Source: Acorus gramineus
Lineage: Eukaryota > Streptophyta > Magnoliopsida > Acorales > Acoraceae
DNA: 64,000 nt
Direction: 5' to 3'
Assembly (NCBI GenBank): GCA_030737835.1
Contig: JAUJYN010000021.1
Span: forward strand, 868,001-932,000
Shown piece after piece: positions 1 to 11,027 of this stretch; position 1 is the stretch's first letter, and each line of letters starts with the position of its first letter. The notes beneath the pieces were generated by a model. That model saw nothing but the letters and a program-made list of their open reading frames with translations. It was not told the origin of the DNA and made no database searches. Made by a program: the position numbers and the translations under genes.

Positions 1-375
1 TTTTCTCCTCTAATGGACCCTCTTCTCCTCTGTTTTCAGCCCCTCTTTGGCTGAGTGGAGACCTTGGTGGTGGTGGTCTTGGAGGTGGTGTTTCGGTGCG
101 CGAAGAGCACCCGATCTCCTTCGCTTCCCTTCCCTTCCTCTCCTTTGGGTGAGCTTCCTTTCCTTCCATTCTTGTTTAGATGCATGTTTAGGAGGTGTTT
201 TTGGGTGTGCATGGCTGTTGGGGAGTTGGAGGGGGCTGATGGGGGCGGTTGGAGGTGTTAGGGTTGGCTCGGGTGCGTGCGGGCTCAGCGGCGGGCGCAG
301 GCAGGCAGGCGCGATGCGCGTAGGGCAAGCGGGGAATGCGTGCGGGTACTGCGCTGGGGCGTAGTGCGCGCGGAA
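1..375 (+). mobile_element. L1: truncated LTR fragment (Ty3/Gypsy), + orientation
   Basis: This is the leader part of a long LTR, closely matching 19640-20010 of LTR H. It enters the window already inside the LTR. It contains the conserved acceptor-like AG (38-39), the exon-like block with the CGGTGCGCGAAGAGCACC motif, the donor-like GT (149-150), and the start of the G/C-rich tract. It stops abruptly near 375, where the sequence flips into a minus-oriented LTR without any LTR terminus. Confidence 0.85.
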
Positions 376-493
376 GGCCTGTCTAACACTGGGGCAGTCT
401 CTATACGGATCCAACGAAGGGAACAGAAACAGCCTATCCACACGTATACGATCCACTTGGATCTGCGGTATTCCCTTAACTGAAAAAAAGAAA

Positions 494-593
494 CCTTGGG
501 AGGGCACCATGAGATCCCGATATAGGATATCCCGACAACCAAACAAGGAACACGGAGTACCCTAGCCCGGGTCTCAACGCTGACTTCGCAAGG
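494..593 (-). repeat. 100-base module with imperfect inverted ends (L2 copy)
   Basis: Begins CCTTGGGAGG and ends CTTCGCAAGG on the + strand, so the ends are an imperfect inverted repeat. Exactly the same length is seen in seven other LTR or internal copies examined. Like the H copy, this one has flanks that match the internal region of K rather than the usual LTR site. Confidence 0.7.
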
Positions 594-1169
594 CCCCTTA
601 ATCCAGAGAAGGGAGACTCTACTAATGTCATGAATTCTTCAAAATTCCTCCAGGGCGCATAACTAAGATGCGGGGAACATATATAATAACCACCAGGTTA
701 TAATACTTACTAAGGCATGCAAAAATACCATAAGTTCGCATTTAATTTAATAAATTAAACTAATAGGACACATGCATAGGTCGAGGCTTTCCTAGCATGA
801 AACATGGTGTTAGGATGCATGGCTCTTACACATATCCTAAGGGTGCAAGTCCCTAACATACAAGGTCTAGGGTGGCATGCATACTACATACTAATCATGC
901 TTGCATAGATTACATATTATACAAGTTAATATTAAACTATGGTGCCCCAGGGGAGGACGGTATACGCCCAAGTGCATATAACGCCTCCCTATTGGGTTGG
1001 ATTGCCCCACTCACCAAATACACGGGTCGTCGCGTGACCGTCCGTCAAGATCTGCAAGACAGGTATTTAACACGGTGAGTAAAATACACAAATACATAAA
1101 AAAAATACACTAAAAATACCCAACACTCGGACAAGCGTACATACGGCCCTTACGCACGCGAGTCCGAGC

Positions 1170-1835
1170 ACCCCGACTCACCCGAACCTCCGGGCAGCCG
1201 TACGCACGGCCACCCGCCCGGGCGCACAGCCGCGCCCAAGCCTGCACACCCAGACGCACTGCCAAGCCCCCTGCCCGCACGCCCGGACACGCTGCGCGTT
1301 CGAGCGCATGCTTGCACGCGTCCGCACGCACCGCGCGTCCAGCCCCGGGTGCACCGCGCGCGCACTGCGCCCCAGCGCAGCACATCGCATGCACACCCGC
1401 ACGCCCTGCGCCCCCAACCAGTACCCCGCGTGCACCCCGCGCGCACCACCCGCTCGCCTCACAGCGCGCACAGAACGCACTGCGCCTCTGCGCAGCGCTC
1501 CGCGCGCACGCCCCCGCACAACGCCCAACGCGCAGCACCCGCACATGGCCACGCGCGCACAGCACGCACTGCGCCTCTGCGTAGCACTCCACGCGCACGG
1601 CCCCGCACGGTGCCCACCGCGCAGCACCCGCACACCACCCGCTCAACCCGCGTACTGCGCCCCCTACGCAGCACCAGCGCGCACGTCCACGCGCACGCCC
1701 GCGCGTACGCGCGCGTTCCCTGCCAGCTCACCCGACAGCGCGCCTGCCCTGCACCTGCTAGCCTGCCCTGCCTACCTGCCTGCCGCCTGCGCCTGCCTGC
1801 CTGCGCGCGCCACTGTGCCCGCATGCACCTGAGCC
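1170..1835 (-). repeat. CpG-dense low-complexity tract of LTR L2
   Basis: Built from short GCGC, GCAC and CCCAGCG motifs without a fixed unit. It lies between the presumed leader donor and acceptor of the LTR. Arg/Ala/Pro/Cys-rich open frames occur on both strands here purely because stop codons are rare in such sequence; none is called as a gene. Confidence 0.75.
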
Positions 1836-2729
1836 AACCCTAACATCTCCAACCGCCACCAACAGCCCCCCAACAACCCCCAAATCACCAAGCTCCCCTA
1901 GCACACCCAAAAACACATCCTAACATGCATCTAAACAAGAAAAGGAAGGAAAGAAACTCACCCAAGGAGAGGAAGGAAAGGGGAGGAAGAACGGGTGCTC
2001 TTCGCGCACCGATTTGCCACCACCAAGACCGCCACCACCTAGATCTCCACTCAGCCAAAGAGGGGCTGAAAACAGAGGAGAAGAGGGTCCATAAGAGGAG
2101 GAAAAACAAAGGGAAATGAAGATCCAAGACCATGGATGGATAGATCGGGTCCTCACCTATCTTTTCTCCTTCTATGGCTTCTCAATCCAACACCTCTAGC
2201 TAGGTCAAATAGTGGATTTAAAGAGAGGGGAGAGAGAGATTTTAAGTGGAGAAGATGATGAATAGTGGGGGCTCTAATGTTGTCGTGGGATTTATTTATG
2301 CTCACACACACACCACACACTCACACCACTCACTTAACTTAGCACTAATTAGGTTTAGGTTAGGTTTAGGGGCACTTTGACTTGGGTCAACCCAACCACA
2401 CTAGAAAACAAAAGAGTTGACCAAGTCATGGGCCCACATTTGACCAAGTCAAGTCTCCCAATGACTTTTCGCTCGGTCAAAACCCGGATACGCTTCGGAA
2501 CTGTGAAATTCTGAAACGTTACCAGAATTCGATGAAATTTTCGTGAGCGGCTTGAAATGGCACCAGGACACATAATATGCAGTTAGATTTTCAATCGGAG
2601 TCCTCAAACTCAGGATGATAGCTAAAAGTCCAAAATTTTAGCGGTTCCGATCGAAAAACGAAAAAGCTAAAAAACTGCCAGAATGCTCCAATGGTTACCA
2701 AAAGGCTAAAAAGTGACACATATATAACA

Positions 2730-2848
2730 CGCATGGCCCCCCGCACGCGCACGCACGCGCCCGCACGCGCACACGCGCACTGGTGCCCTTGGCGCATTGC
2801 CGTGCGCCTGCCGGCACGCCCAGACGCGCTGTCGCGCGCGCGCGCACG
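2730..2848 (-). mobile_element. Remnant of an LTR CpG tract
   Basis: About 120 bases of G/C-rich sequence beginning CGCATGGCCCCC, like the CpG tract of LTR A near 8027. It is the sequence into which L2 is inserted. It ends in a GCGC run directly fused to the integrase tail of element B, with no LTR terminus at the join. Confidence 0.6.
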
Positions 2849-3002
2849 CTAAGACCGTTTCTTTGATTACAGTGTGTCGGTAGCGCCAGTCTGGTGCATG
2901 GACCACTTGGAAGCAAAAGGTCTATGCGTGATACTTGCTACATTCGGTCTTCCCTTTGGGTTTCCTTAAATTTCGAGGACTAAATTTCCTAAGGGGGGAG
3001 AA
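2849..3002 (+). pseudogene. Integrase C-terminal end and polypurine tract of element B
   Basis: The + strand reads a broken KTVSLITVC stretch, the end of a chromovirus integrase tail, with an in-frame stop shortly after it. The non-coding 3' part and the polypurine tract AAGGGGGGAGAA (2991-3002) follow, abutting the 3' LTR. The same end, in reverse, occurs at 62568-62740 in element I, so B and I are sister elements. Everything upstream in B is missing from the window or deleted at 2848. Confidence 0.75.
2991..3002 (+). other. Polypurine tract of element B
   Basis: AAGGGGGGAGAA directly precedes the LTR start TGTTATGCC. It is the plus-strand primer site used in reverse transcription and fixes 3003 as the LTR boundary. 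Confidence 0.8.
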
Positions 3003-3590
3003 TGTTATGCCTGTGTCATTCGGAGCCTTATTTTTCGATCGGAGTCGCTAAAAATTTTGGCTTTTAGCTACCTACAGGAGTTGGAGTACTCTGATTGAAA
3101 ATCTGTCTGCATAATTGTTCTCCTGGTATTGGCATTGGCCTACCTGTAAATTCGCGTCGCATTCTGACATCTTTGTAGAAGTTATGCATTCCAATTGGTA
3201 TTCGGATTTAATTTTGTTAAAATCCAAGATGAAGAGGTTTAAATATGATTTTATCATGAGGTTCTCAGTTTTGAGTTAGCTTTCATACAAAAGTGGAATT
3301 AGATCAACTGGATTCATGTAGTAAAAGTTATGGTTATTTTTCCAAGTATACCCCGGGGATGAGAAAATTCTGGCAGCAGCCCTGTTCAATGTTTAGCTCT
3401 CATTTCGGAATAGCTGAAGGGATTATTTGATCTTAGCATAAACATGAAAGTTGTAGATAATCGTCTTGGCTTTCCAGTGGACTTTGAATTGTGCAATTCG
3501 GAGCTATATTGAGGAAGTTATAGCTGTTCTAGTGAAGCATGTACAGAATTTCGGGTCATGGACGATTTTGTCCTTTGAACCCCACTTTGG

Positions 3591-3598
3591 CTATATAA
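3591..3598 (+). promoter_or_regulatory. TATA box of LTR B
   Basis: CTATATAA, 588 bases into the LTR and followed by pyrimidine-rich leader sequence. It is the only well-formed TATA element in this U3. Confidence 0.6.
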
Positions 3599-4189
3599 TG
3601 TTCTCCCCCCAAATGTCTCCTCTCTCACTCTCTTTGGTCCAGCCCTCTTGAGGTGTTTGGTAGAGTTTTAGAAGGAGAAGATGAGGAAGAAGTGCTTGGA
3701 AGAGCAAAGAAGAGAAGGTGTGTGCCATTGTTGTTCTCTCTTCCCTCTCCTCCTCCTATTGCTCCCCCCCTAATGTTATCCATGGATCCCCCCTCCCCTC
3801 TGGTTCAGCAAGAAGAAGAGGAATGAAGGCTGAAGTGGTGGTAGTGGTGGTGGTGGTCGAGGTGGTCATGGGTGTGCTTGCGAGCTCCCACACCTCCCCC
3901 TTCCCTTTCCCCTTCTCTTGGTAAGCTTTCCCATCTTCTTTTTCTGGTTTTTCAGCTCTTTGGGTGTGTTGCGAGGTGGCGCATGCTAAGTGTTTGTGTT
4001 TTGGTTTGCGTGTGCTTGGTTGCTTGGGTGTAGGAGTGTCGGCGTGCCCGAGTATCTGCTACCCTATGTGTGTTGCCCGTGCCCAGTATGATCTGTCTGC
4101 TGCCCTGCCAGCACCAGCACTCCTGCCCAGCAGCTGTGCCCAGCGTGCCTAGCATGCCCTGCCTGCTGTACTGCCAGCACCTGCGTCTG

Positions 4190-4440
4190 TGCCAGGCGTG
4201 CCCTGCGCCTGTGCCCAGCGCGCCCAGCGACTGTGCCCAGTGCGTCCTGCGACGTTCCCTGCGACTGTGCCCAGCGCGCCCAGCGACTGTGCCCAGCGCG
4301 CCCAGCGACTGTGCCCAGTGCGTCCTGCGACGTTCCCTGCGACGTTCCCTGCGACTGTGCCCAGCGCGCCCACCAATTGTGCCCAGTGTGTCCTGCGACG
4401 TGCCCTGCGTCTGTGCCCATCACGCCCAGCGGCTGTGCCC
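4190..4440 (+). repeat. G/C-rich minisatellite in LTR B
   Basis: Short tandem blocks of CTGTGCCCAGCGCGCCCAGC alternating with CCTGCGACGTTCC units. It occupies the place of the CpG tract found in the other LTRs. The overlapping Cys/Pro-rich frames on both strands are by-products of the repeat. Confidence 0.7.
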
Positions 4441-5810
4441 AGCCTGTCCTACCTGTGCAACCCGAGTGCTGCCACGCATGTGCGTACCTCCCCCTGCATG
4501 CGTGCTACCCCGCGTGTGCGTACCTCCCCCTGCATGCGTGCTGCCCCGCTTGCCCTGCTCGAGTGCTGCCTCGTGATGCGCGACGACCCAGGTTGCGGTG
4601 AGTAGTTTGATCCAATCCCCTCCCCTCGAGATGCGCTCGACGCGCATAGTCATGCATCGCGCATTGATGGGCCATCTTAGCTATACTACTTGTGTAGATA
4701 AGTAGAATGGCCATGCTTAAGCTATAATATGTTAGATATCTTGCATGCTAGGCTTATATACATTTATTGTATCCATGCATGAATGATTGTGTTGCATGCG
4801 CCCCTCTAGTATGGGCATGTATTTTTGTAAAGTGTATGGATGTATAGAATATGGCATGCCTTAGGTGGTATTGTAATACTACTCCCACCATATTAATTGG
4901 AATGTCCAGCATGATTAAGTCTTGGTTAATAACGGGGACCTGTCTAATATTCCCTTGCGATAAGACTCGAGGGCGTGGTGTAGTTGTTGCGCCCATGCTA
5001 ATGGGGCAAAGCTATGACCAACATCATGAGATGATGATCTCTCTCGCCCTCTCCCTCTGCACGAACTAAGTAAGTAGATGCGATTTCCTACTCGACTCAA
5101 GTTCGTTTGGAATATTGGCATGCACCTGTTAGTGCGCAAGATCGCGCTTGACCCTTTCTTTTAAGTTGGTGATATCCAACGCATGCTTAAGTTATGTCAT
5201 GTGTGCTTATATGATTAATGGCCACATATGCATGTTTAAGTGGGCCATACCATGTATGTATGTTGTATGATTTGTTATTTATGATGTAAATCCTTGTTAG
5301 GGGTCACCCTTATGGTCAATTATTAGATGATTGTGCAACTGGTTCATGCACATAGCTAGATATAATTCTCCGGGATATATTTATATGTGCATGTTAAAAA
5401 AACTGATAGGCCTATCTGAAATAGGCGTGGGTATGACCCGTCGTCGGGTTGTACCATATTAGTTAGAGCGCTAGCGATGTAATAGCCCCCGTGCATCCGA
5501 GCGATGCACTCGTTTGGAATTCAGGAGAATTCATTATCTTATCGGTTTTGTTAAGCCGGTAGTTGTTGCATTAAGCTAGGCATACCCGTGCTAGGCGTGT
5601 ATATGAACTGCCTATTGGGTTATGTGCCTTGGGATTATTTCTAGGTGAGAGCAGAGGCAACCCCCCCCTTTGTGTCTGGGCAACGCAACGGAGTGGGAGT
5701 ACAATAGTGTTTGATATCATCGATATGTGATTATTGAGAGTAGTTGTTTTTCCATTGGGTTCGCTTTGCGAATATGGAGTGTTTCCTCCCAATGTCGTCC
5801 GTGTTGAAGC

Positions 5811-6110
5811 GGCCCAGGTTGTAGCTGTCCTGACAGAGGGGCCCCACCTGTAGGTACTATCGATGCATGCGGCAAGATGTACTGATCGTGGGGGTATACC
5901 AGGTAGAGGCTACCCGGGAGTGGGCTAACAAATGATATTGCGAGCGTGGAATCATTCTCCCCTTCGTTTGATCCGATGTAGGAACTTTCGGGCATTGGAA
6001 AAGCTGTCATGACAGAGGGCTCCCATCCGTATGTACCACCGAGGCGTTCGGAAGCATACTGATCGTGGGAGTATACCAGGTAGTGACTACAAGGGGAAAG
6101 GGCTACCGGT
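5811..6110 (+). repeat. Tandem duplication of about 190 bases in LTR B
   Basis: Two diverged copies of a block holding GCTGTCCTGACAGAGG and GTATACCAGGTAG. The same paired block occurs in LTR I (51476-51745, reverse), so the duplication predates the separation of B and I. Confidence 0.65.
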
Positions 6111-6711
6111 GGACCAAGGGTGCAGAGGAGAATAATCTCTCCAAAAGTCCTATGTCACCTGTAAAGGGTGAGGGTGTCACGCCCCGGGCGTCCCCGAGAC
6201 GCGGCAAGTGTATATAAAATATCAGAATCTACACAGGAGGTCAATAATATATCATACACAAGCTACTAGAATGACATACAGACAACAAAAGCAGGGCTGA
6301 CATGATATATACACCAAATGCGGATAACTAAAGACTGAATCTGTAATCAAAACACACTACAGACTCCATACATAATCACATGTCCTGTGAGAGCCAATAT
6401 ACATACAAAGACGTCCAAATACAACACAAACGCGTGCCCAAGCACGGAAAATAATACATACTGGTACAAGGGATGCTGATAGTCTCTGCAACTCGCGGGA
6501 CGTGGCGCTACTCCGCTACTGATGAAGTCCCTCGGGGAGCTCCTCCTCTGGATCCGACTCAGATGACACTGAAGAAAATATTATGCGAGGGGTGAGCCAC
6601 ACGCTCAGTGAACGGCACAACCCATGCATCACAGACAATATTGACCACAACCAGATATCCTTATAATCCACAATTCATATTACTTAATCCACAAATGATA
6701 GCACAACTCAA

Positions 6712-7063
6712 AGCCGTGGGTTGCTCAATCGCCAACCCACTACACCCTCACCCTCACCCTTCAATGGGCGACAAAGGATATTGGGACTGGCTACACATAA
6801 CCAGCGGGTCGCTTCCGCCAACCCGCCACACCCTCACCCTCACCTTCAATGGGTGACATAGGATATTGGGACTAACTGCACCAAAAACCAACGGGTCGCT
6901 TCCGCCAACCCGCTACACCCTCACCCTCACCCTTCAATGGGTGACATAGGATTTTGGGACTTACAAGCATCCAATCACAACTCCAGTGGGTCGTTCATCG
7001 CCAACCCACTACACCCTCACCCTCACCCTTCAATGGGTGACATAGGATTTTGGGACTGACTAG
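6712..7063 (-). repeat. Four-copy tandem repeat of about 88 bases in LTR A
   Basis: Each unit carries GTGGGTCGC-type sequence, CCAACCCAC, then CACCCTCACCCTCACCC and GGTGACATAGGATATTGGGA. On the - strand the three or four GGG runs can form a G-quadruplex. Copy number varies between LTRs: four in A, about three in C, two or three in E and G, one in K and H. Confidence 0.8.
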
Positions 7064-7401
7064 GCTGTTGGTCACCCTTGGTCCACCGATAGTCTCTCCT
7101 CCACTCCGTAGGCCGCCTGGTCTACTCCCACATTCAGCACAGTCCGTCCTAAATCAGGAGGTGCCTACTGATGGGAGCCCTCTGTCAGGAAGGCCTGTCT
7201 AACGCTGGGGTAGTCTCTACCGGATCCAACGAAGGGAACAGAACAGCCTACCCATCGCATATGATCCACTTGGATCCGCAGACGGCACATTATAACAACA
7301 CTAATGTTCTGAATTCCTCAGAACCCACCAGGGCGCATAACTACGATGCGGGGAACATGCATAAGGTTATAACAAGGGTGGAATATCATTGGGGGAAAGA
7401 A

Positions 7402-7501
7402 ACTCGGGAGGGCAGCGTGAGTTCCCGTTATAGGACACCCCGACAACCAAACAAGGAACACGGTGTACCCTAACCCGGGTCTCACCGCTGTCCTCGCAAG
7501 G
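7402..7501 (-). repeat. 100-base module, LTR A copy
   Basis: Runs from ACTCGGGAGG to CCTCGCAAGG and matches the other copies over its whole length. The partner LTR holds the equivalent copy near 13730-13830. It lies in the third presumed leader intron. Confidence 0.7.
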
Positions 7502-7929
7502 CCCCTCCCCTATAATATTCACTATAACATGCATTTAACAAATACTAGCATTTAATTTAATAAATAAACTAGTAGGGCACATGCATCGGTCGGGCTTCCT
7601 AGCATGGAAACAGGGGACATGCTGCATGGCTCATACACATCCTAAGGGTGCAAGTCCCTAACATGCAAAGTCTAGGGTAACATGCATTCTACAATTAAAT
7701 CATGCTCGCATGATATACACATTACAATATGTCAATATTTATCCATGGTGCCCCAGGAGAGGTCGGTATACGCCCAAGTGCGTATAACACCTCTCTACTG
7801 GGTTGGATTGTCCCACTCACCAGAGATCGGGGTCGTCGCGCGACCGTCCGTCTAGATCTGCAAGACAGACATTCAATATGGTGAGAAACCACACAATTTA
7901 TACATAGAAATGCCTAGAAATACCCAAAA

Positions 7930-9080
7930 CTCGGATAAGCATGCATACGGGCTCGCACACATGTGAGCACGCGCGTACGCACGCGAGTCCGAGTGCCCCG
8001 ACACCTACCCGAACCCTCGGGCAGCCATTCGCATGGCCCCCTGCATGCGCACGCACGAATGCGCACGAATGCGCACGCACGCACACACCCCGGCACCATC
8101 GGCGCACTGCCGCGCGCTTGCTCGCGAGCCCAGACGCGCACCCGCACGCATGCGCACGCTCGCGCGCGCCCACGTGTACCGCACGTCCAGCCCGCGCCCC
8201 TCACGCAGCACCCCGCGCACTGCCCCAGCACGCCCCAGCATGCCCTAGCACGCGCACGCACGCGCATGCACGCGCGCGCGCACTGGTTCCCTGCCCAGCG
8301 CCCAGGCGCACTGCCCAGTGGCCGCGCGCGCGCACGCCCGCGCACCCCCGCGCGCGACCGCGCGCAGTCCCGCGCACACCCCGCTCGCGCCAGCACCCGC
8401 GCGCACCCGCGCACCCACTCCGCGCGCACCCGCGCACGCACCCGCGCACGACTGCGCGCCCGACTGCGCCTGCCAGCGCCCGGCGCCCTGCACCCGGCAC
8501 CCGCGACCCAGCGCCCAGTGCTCAGCGCCCAGCGCCCGGGACCCTCACCCAGCGTCCACGCGCACGCCCGCCAACACGCGCCCAGCGCGCCTGGCAGCAC
8601 GCGCCCAGCGCGCCTGCCAGCCTGCCCGCGCTGCTGCCCGCGTTGCCTGCCTGCGTGCGTCGCCGAGTGGCCCGAGCACCGCTCGCCTGCACGCCCGGGG
8701 CACTGCCCGCCTGATGCCCGAGCGCCCCTGCACCCCCCGAGCGCACGCCCGCGCGCGCGCCCGCGCGCACCCGCTCGCGCGCCCAACAAACTGGTGCCCT
8801 GCTCCCAGCCTACCCAGCTAGCCCTGCCAGCCTAGCACCCGACTAGCCCTGCACGCCCAGCGCCAGCCCGAGCGCACGCCCGCGCGCACGCCCGCGCGCA
8901 CGCATGCGCGCGCCCTGCCAGCAGCCCTGCCTGCTGCGCCTGCTGCTGCTGCCCTGCCATCCTGCCCGAGCCCGAGCTCCTCTACCACCCACCTCCGACC
9001 ACCACCACAGCCTCCGACCGCCTCCCACAGCCCTCCGACGGCCACCCACCGCCGCCAACCGCCTCCCAACCACAAAACCA
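7930..9080 (-). repeat. CpG-dense tract of the left LTR of A
   Basis: Over 1 kb of GCGC/GCAC/CCCAGCG sequence. Long Ala/Arg/Pro-rich open frames are found on both strands (up to about 290 codons) and are rejected as coding. Confidence 0.8.
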
Positions 9081-9442
9081 CCCCCCTAGCATACATCTAT
9101 GCAAGAAAAAGAGGGAAAGGGGGCTTACCAAGGGGAGGAGGGAAAGTCCGGTGCTCTCCGCGCACCGAAACCTCTCCCAAAGGTTTCCAACGCCCCGATC
9201 TACCTCCACCACCGAGATGGCTCAAATCAGGGACGAAGAGAGGCGGACGGACGGGCAAAACTCGCCGGAATTGGGATTTGAAAACACCGGAGTGTAGATC
9301 GGGACCCGATCTACACTTCCTATGTTTTAGGTTTTAAGTTTTGAGGGCTCTAGGGGGCTCAAACGGAAGAAAAACGGAGGAGAGGAGAGAGGGGGCTCAA
9401 GGTAGGGGACGATGAACAGTAACTCGGAATTTACATCCCACC

Positions 9443-9451
9443 TTTATATAG
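9443..9451 (-). promoter_or_regulatory. TATA box of the left LTR of A
   Basis: On the - strand this reads CTATATAAA, 264 bases from the LTR start. The conserved ACTGTTCATC motif, a likely start region, follows about 30 bases downstream. Confidence 0.65.
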
Positions 9452-9715
9452 CGTGCGACTTAAAAACCCGGATACGCCCCGGAACTGCGGAATTTTTGCA
9501 AACGATGCCAGAATTCAACGAAATTTTCGTGAGAGGTCTAAAATGGCACCAGGACACCAAATATGCAGTTAGATTTTCAATCGGAGTCCTCTAGCTCAGG
9601 ACGATAGCTAACAGTCCAAAAATTAGCGGTACCGATCGAAAAACCGAAAAAAACGAAAAACTGCCAGAACGCTCTAACGGTTACCAGCAGGCTAAAAAGT
9701 GACACATATATAACA

Positions 9716-9727
9716 TTCTTCCCCCTT
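9716..9727 (-). other. Polypurine tract of element A
   Basis: Reads AAGGGGGAAGAA on the sense strand, directly before the 3' LTR. Confidence 0.85.
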
Positions 9728-9730
9728 AGG

Positions 9731-10290
9731 AAATTTTGTCCTCAAAATATGCAAAAACATCTAGGAGGGGAAAAGATGCGTCACACCTGGCATCCATGAG
9801 CTTCCATATGTCCTTGACACCGGAACGGTGCTGCCATCGCACCTCGACCAACTGGATGGTCTTGGTGCAGAGCCTCCTCACGCGGCGGTCCATGATCTCA
9901 ATCGACTGCTCCACGAATGACTGTCCGGCTCAGAGACGAGCGGCTCGAACGGGATGACGTGAGCAGGATCGTGGACACCTTTATCCAACTGCGAACCCAC
10001 CACTCCAAGACGGAGAGGTAAGAATTGGCGCTGAGGTGAGCCTCCGAGTAAACTCCAGGAAGCTCTCCTCGCAAGACGGGGACCACTCGAACCGGACATC
10101 CTTCCAAGTAAGGCGGTTAAGAGGAACAGCTATCTTCGAGAGACCCTCGTCAAGCTTCCTGCAATAACCCGCCAAACTCGGGAAGCTCCGAATCCTAGCA
10201 GGGTTCGACGGTCGACGCCAATAAGACGCGACGAGCGTCTTGCTCGGGTCCACAGATATGCCTTTACCAGAAATTACTCAGCCCAAAAGG
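9731..10290 (-). pseudogene. Reverse transcriptase/RNase H end fused to integrase tail (element A)
   Basis: On the - strand from about 10290: the thumb of reverse transcriptase (IRSFPSLAGYC, then a KIAVPLNRLTWKD stretch), the start of RNase H (RRLTSAPILTSPS), then abruptly the integrase tail (VHDPAHVIPFEP) and the chromodomain-like QLVEVRWQHRSG. Frameshifts separate these blocks. The reverse transcriptase active site, most of RNase H and the integrase core are missing. The fusion point resembles that of C and G, but this copy has lost about 20 more bases around it. Confidence 0.8.
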
Positions 10291-10369
10291 CCTTAACCTC
10301 CAACCAAAACTCACACCTGATCCATCACCAGCTGATGCTTCCAGGGTATCCCTTGACTGGGAAAAGAAA

Positions 10370-10469
10370 CCTCGGGAAAGCAGTATGAAATCCCGACATA
10401 GGATACCCCGACAACCAAACAAGGAACACGAAGTACCCTAGCTCGGGTTTCAACGCTGACCTCACAAGG
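10370..10469 (-). repeat. 100-base module, internal copy of element A
   Basis: The same 100-base unit found in the LTRs, here between the LTR-derived block and the polymerase remnant. Equivalent internal copies are at 24113-24212 (C), 39714-39813 (G) and 57939-58038 (K). Confidence 0.75.
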
Positions 10470-10480
10470 CCCCTTAATCC

Positions 10481-11020
10481 AGAAAGGAACACTAGAAGAA
10501 GACATCAGCCCTAAAGAATACCACCAACCGCATTTGATCATCTACACCTAGATAATCACCCATCGATAACCTTCAACCTCCATCTCAAGACCGGACCCAA
10601 CATCCGTGGGAACGGTCGAACAACAATTGGGTCACGAGGCGACGCGTCTTCGTCTCATCCACACCCTCACTCCCATCAGGAGACATATTGGGACTTTGGG
10701 AGAGACTTAGACTGCTCTCTACCCCTGGTCCACCGGTAGCCTCTCCCCGCTCCGTAGCTCGCCTGGTCCTCTGACCGGGAGCCTGTCTAACGCCGGGGCT
10801 GTACTACGCGGATCCGACGAAGGGGAGAGCGATTCCACGCTCGCGGCACCATTCATTAATCCTCTTCCGGGTTAGCCCCTACCTGGCATACTCCCACGAT
10901 CAGTACCCCTCCGACTGCATCGGCGGTACCTACGGATGAGAGCCTCCTGCCAGGACGGCTACAACCCGGCCTCTTTAACTCGAACAACCACACTCATTAC
11001 CCGCTCATCAAGATAATACA
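10481..11020 (-). repeat. LTR-derived block inside element A
   Basis: About 540 bases matching the B/I-type LTR in the same sense, including the GGATCATCTACA and GGTCCACCGGTAGCC segments and the paired GATCAGTAC blocks. Compare 48585-48665 and 51343-51780. It sits between gag and the 100-base module. Equivalent blocks occur in C (24214-24880) and G (39860-40465), but K lacks it. Confidence 0.75.
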
Positions 11021-11027
11021 CACATGC

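Larger units (their letters stand above)
376..2729 (-). mobile_element. L2: truncated LTR fragment, - orientation
   Basis: Minus-oriented LTR body running to an intact LTR start (TATATAACA at 2721-2729 on the + strand). Its own GGGGCGTGACA end is missing because it is replaced by L1 at 375/376. In + strand order it holds the variant 100-base module (494-593), the CpG-dense tract (about 1170-1835), the exon-like block (about 1985-2060) and the U3 region. The five bases after the terminus are CGCAT; their partner would lie outside the window or has been lost. Confidence 0.85.
6175..9715 (-). repeat. 3' LTR of element A
   Basis: 3,541 bases, from TGTCACGCCCC to TATATAACA on the + strand. It contains a four-copy 88-base repeat, the 100-base module, the CpG tract and a TATA box. 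It differs from the partner LTR mostly by small indels in the CpG tract. Confidence 0.92.

Noticed and set aside
6700-7063. CCCTCACCC tandem blocks considered as interstitial telomere repeats
   Set aside because: The unit is about 88 bases, not the plant heptamer CCCTAAA, and is part of the LTR.
6700-7063. Regularly spaced repeats considered as a CRISPR array
   Set aside because: The spacers are themselves repeated, the context is a plant retrotransposon, and the units are ordinary tandem repeats.
7914-8835. Long Ala/Arg/Pro/Cys-rich open frames on both strands (also 14225-15127, 33964-34859, 37587-38378, 60082-60738 and similar)
   Set aside because: They coincide with CpG-dense low-complexity tracts where stops are rare in all frames. 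They exist on both strands, shift between partner LTRs and contain no domain.
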